23,253 bases of DNA from CAZWUZ01 sp964637655 [NCBI: uncultured bacterium] (GTDB lineage: Bacteria > DAOPZR01), in the NCBI GenBank assembly GCA_964637655.1, contig CAZWUZ010000022.1, positions 1 through 23,253 on the forward strand, given 5' to 3'. The notes under the pieces are model-generated. The model worked only from the letters and a program-made list of their open reading frames with translations, was not told the origin of the DNA and ran no database searches. Of the stretch, positions 22,219 through 23,253 are shown in pieces. The translations under genes were made by a program, and so were the position numbers. The first letter of the stretch is position 1. Every line of letters begins with the position of its first letter.

Positions 22219-23253
22219 ATGGGTCTTTTCAGCCGCAAAAAACAGATACTGGCGCTGGACATCGGCAGCTACGCGATCAAGTACGCGCTGCTCGATAACA
22301 CCGGCAAGGACATCGTCGTGCGGTTCGCGGGGCAGAAGCTCGTGCCGCCGCAGGAACCCGGTGTCGGTGAACTCGAAGGCGCGACCATCGCCCTCAAGCA
22401 GCTGGCGGTGGAACTTGACCTTGTCAAGAAGAAGCTGCATCAGGTGGTTTTTGCCATCCCCTCCTCGCTGGCCATTGTCCGTTTCGTCACCCTGCCCCCG
22501 ACCCCGCTCGACCGGGTCAAGGCCATTCTGCGTGGCGAGGCGGAACAGCACATCCCGTTTTCCATTGACGACGTGGCAATGGATACCCAGATCCTGCGCG
22601 CCGACGACAAGGGGGTCGAGGCGATTATTGTCGCGGTCAAACAGGAAAAAGTCGACGAGTATGTCAACCTGGTGCAGGTGGCCGGACTGACCCCTGAAGT
22701 CATCGACGTCTCCGCCTTCTCTCTGTTCAATGTGTTTCGTTTTACCGAGGGGGAAAAACTGCAGGCCCTGGCCAAGGCGCCGGAAGACGGCAGCGAAGCG
22801 AAGGAGCCGGTGGTGGCCCTGCTTGACATGGGCGCGTCGACCACTGATATCAGCGTCTGTCAGGGTGGCAAACTGATGCTGACGCGCAGTGTGGCAATCT
22901 CGGGCAATTCGCTGACCGATGCCGTGTCGCGCCGCCTCAACGTGTCGCCGCTGCTGGCGGAACGCTACAAGAAGGCGCAGGGCCGGGCACGCACGGAATC
23001 GGCTGAACCCAAGGAAGAAAAGAAAACCACGACCGGCGCGATGGGGGCTCCGCGCGCGCCGATGGGCGAAATGGCTGCACCCAAAATTTCGCTGGGTGCG
23101 CCCAAAACCCCGGGTCTGGCACCGGGCACCGCTCCGTCGGCACCGCCCCCGGCACCAGCCCTTGCGCCGGCGGCACCTGCGGCCGCTGCTGAAGAGGCGG
23201 CGACACAGGCGCCGGCCGCACCCTCGGTTTCCACCGAGGGAGGTATGCAGCCC
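22219..23253 (+). CDS. pilM: Type IV pilus assembly protein PilM, incomplete at window end, with Pro/Ala-rich insertion
   Basis: The frame is open to the last base, so 345 residues are visible and the C-terminus is missing. PilM is a cytoplasmic actin/FtsA-like protein that binds the PilN tail and couples the pilus motor to the PilNOP alignment complex. Signatures are MGLFSRKKQILALDIGSYAI (phosphate-1 region), AEQHIPFSIDDVAMD (about 112-126), ALLDMGASTTDISVCQGG (phosphate-2, about 201-218), SVAISGNSLTDAV, then AERYKKAQG. From residue about 255 on, where the family normally continues the ATPase fold, a long Ala/Pro/Lys/Glu-rich low-complexity stretch appears and runs to the window end. ATG 22219 has weak upstream AGG and GGCGGG elements. 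The family normally leads a pilMNOPQ operon, which would lie beyond the window. Confidence 0.92.
   Translation, partial: MGLFSRKKQILALDIGSYAIKYALLDNTGKDIVVRFAGQKLVPPQEPGVGELEGATIALKQLAVELDLVKKKLHQVVFAIPSSLAIVRFVTLPPTPLDRVKAILRGEAEQHIPFSIDDVAMDTQILRADDKGVEAIIVAVKQEKVDEYVNLVQVAGLTPEVIDVSAFSLFNVFRFTEGEKLQALAKAPEDGSEAKEPVVALLDMGASTTDISVCQGGKLMLTRSVAISGNSLTDAVSRRLNVSPLLAERYKKAQGRARTESAEPKEEKKTTTGAMGAPRAPMGEMAAPKISLGAPKTPGLAPGTAPSAPPPAPALAPAAPAAAAEEAATQAPAAPSVSTEGGMQP

Overview
This is a GC-rich bacterial window with closely packed genes. Lipoprotein signal peptides and type IV pilus genes (PilT-family ATPase, PilM) indicate a Gram-negative, diderm cell. The GYF_2-PilZ architecture and the lysine/alanine-rich tail on pyruvate,phosphate dikinase fit a PVC-group bacterium (Verrucomicrobiota/Kiritimatiellota-like). 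That placement is a weak inference and no marker gene settles it. No rRNA, tRNA or CRISPR array was seen.

Layout. Positions 1-1257 hold the end of a membrane-anchored protein of unknown function, which converges on an ABC-type substrate-binding lipoprotein (1259-2227, minus). Back-to-back promoters at about 2258-2321 separate that gene from three overlapping plus-strand genes (2344-3301): a 62-aa protein, a nucleotidyltransferase-fold protein and a small membrane protein. A perfect hairpin closes the unit. On the minus strand follow a Ski2/Mtr4-like RNA helicase (3322-5583) and a large polytopic membrane protein (5666-7717), each with its own promoter. The latter promoter has a run of eight C in its spacer. 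Pyruvate,phosphate dikinase (7907-10696) runs divergently and ends at a strong terminator.

Directly after that terminator the base composition drops sharply. An AT-rich island (about 10778-12655) carries two plus-strand genes: a glycine-zipper/transmembrane protein and a member of an uncharacterised family. Its right edge runs into the 3' end of a membrane-anchored metallopeptidase gene (12605-13585, minus), which is translationally coupled to a PilZ gene (13582-13941).

The most interesting part is 13987-17965. One radical SAM gene reads leftward. A short HD-GYP-N-terminus-like ORF lies upstream of it. Two overlapping radical SAM/SPASM genes then read rightward and are followed by a 60-aa peptide. 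The peptide looks like a RiPP precursor: a leader with a YxxPxL...T motif and a short C-terminal core with two cysteines. It appears to be expressed from its own promoter as a leaderless mRNA. This is a candidate undescribed peptide-modification system.

The last part is linked to motility and secretion. It has a CsgG-like lipoprotein (18036-18782), a GYF_2-PilZ protein (18786-19430, minus) divergent from a PilT-family ATPase (19555-20664), a coupled B12-type radical SAM gene (20664-22016), and pilM (22219 to the window end, incomplete) with a Pro/Ala-rich insertion.

Most promoters listed share one pattern, TTGAC(A/G/C) then 16-18 bp then TAnnnT, which supports many of the start choices.
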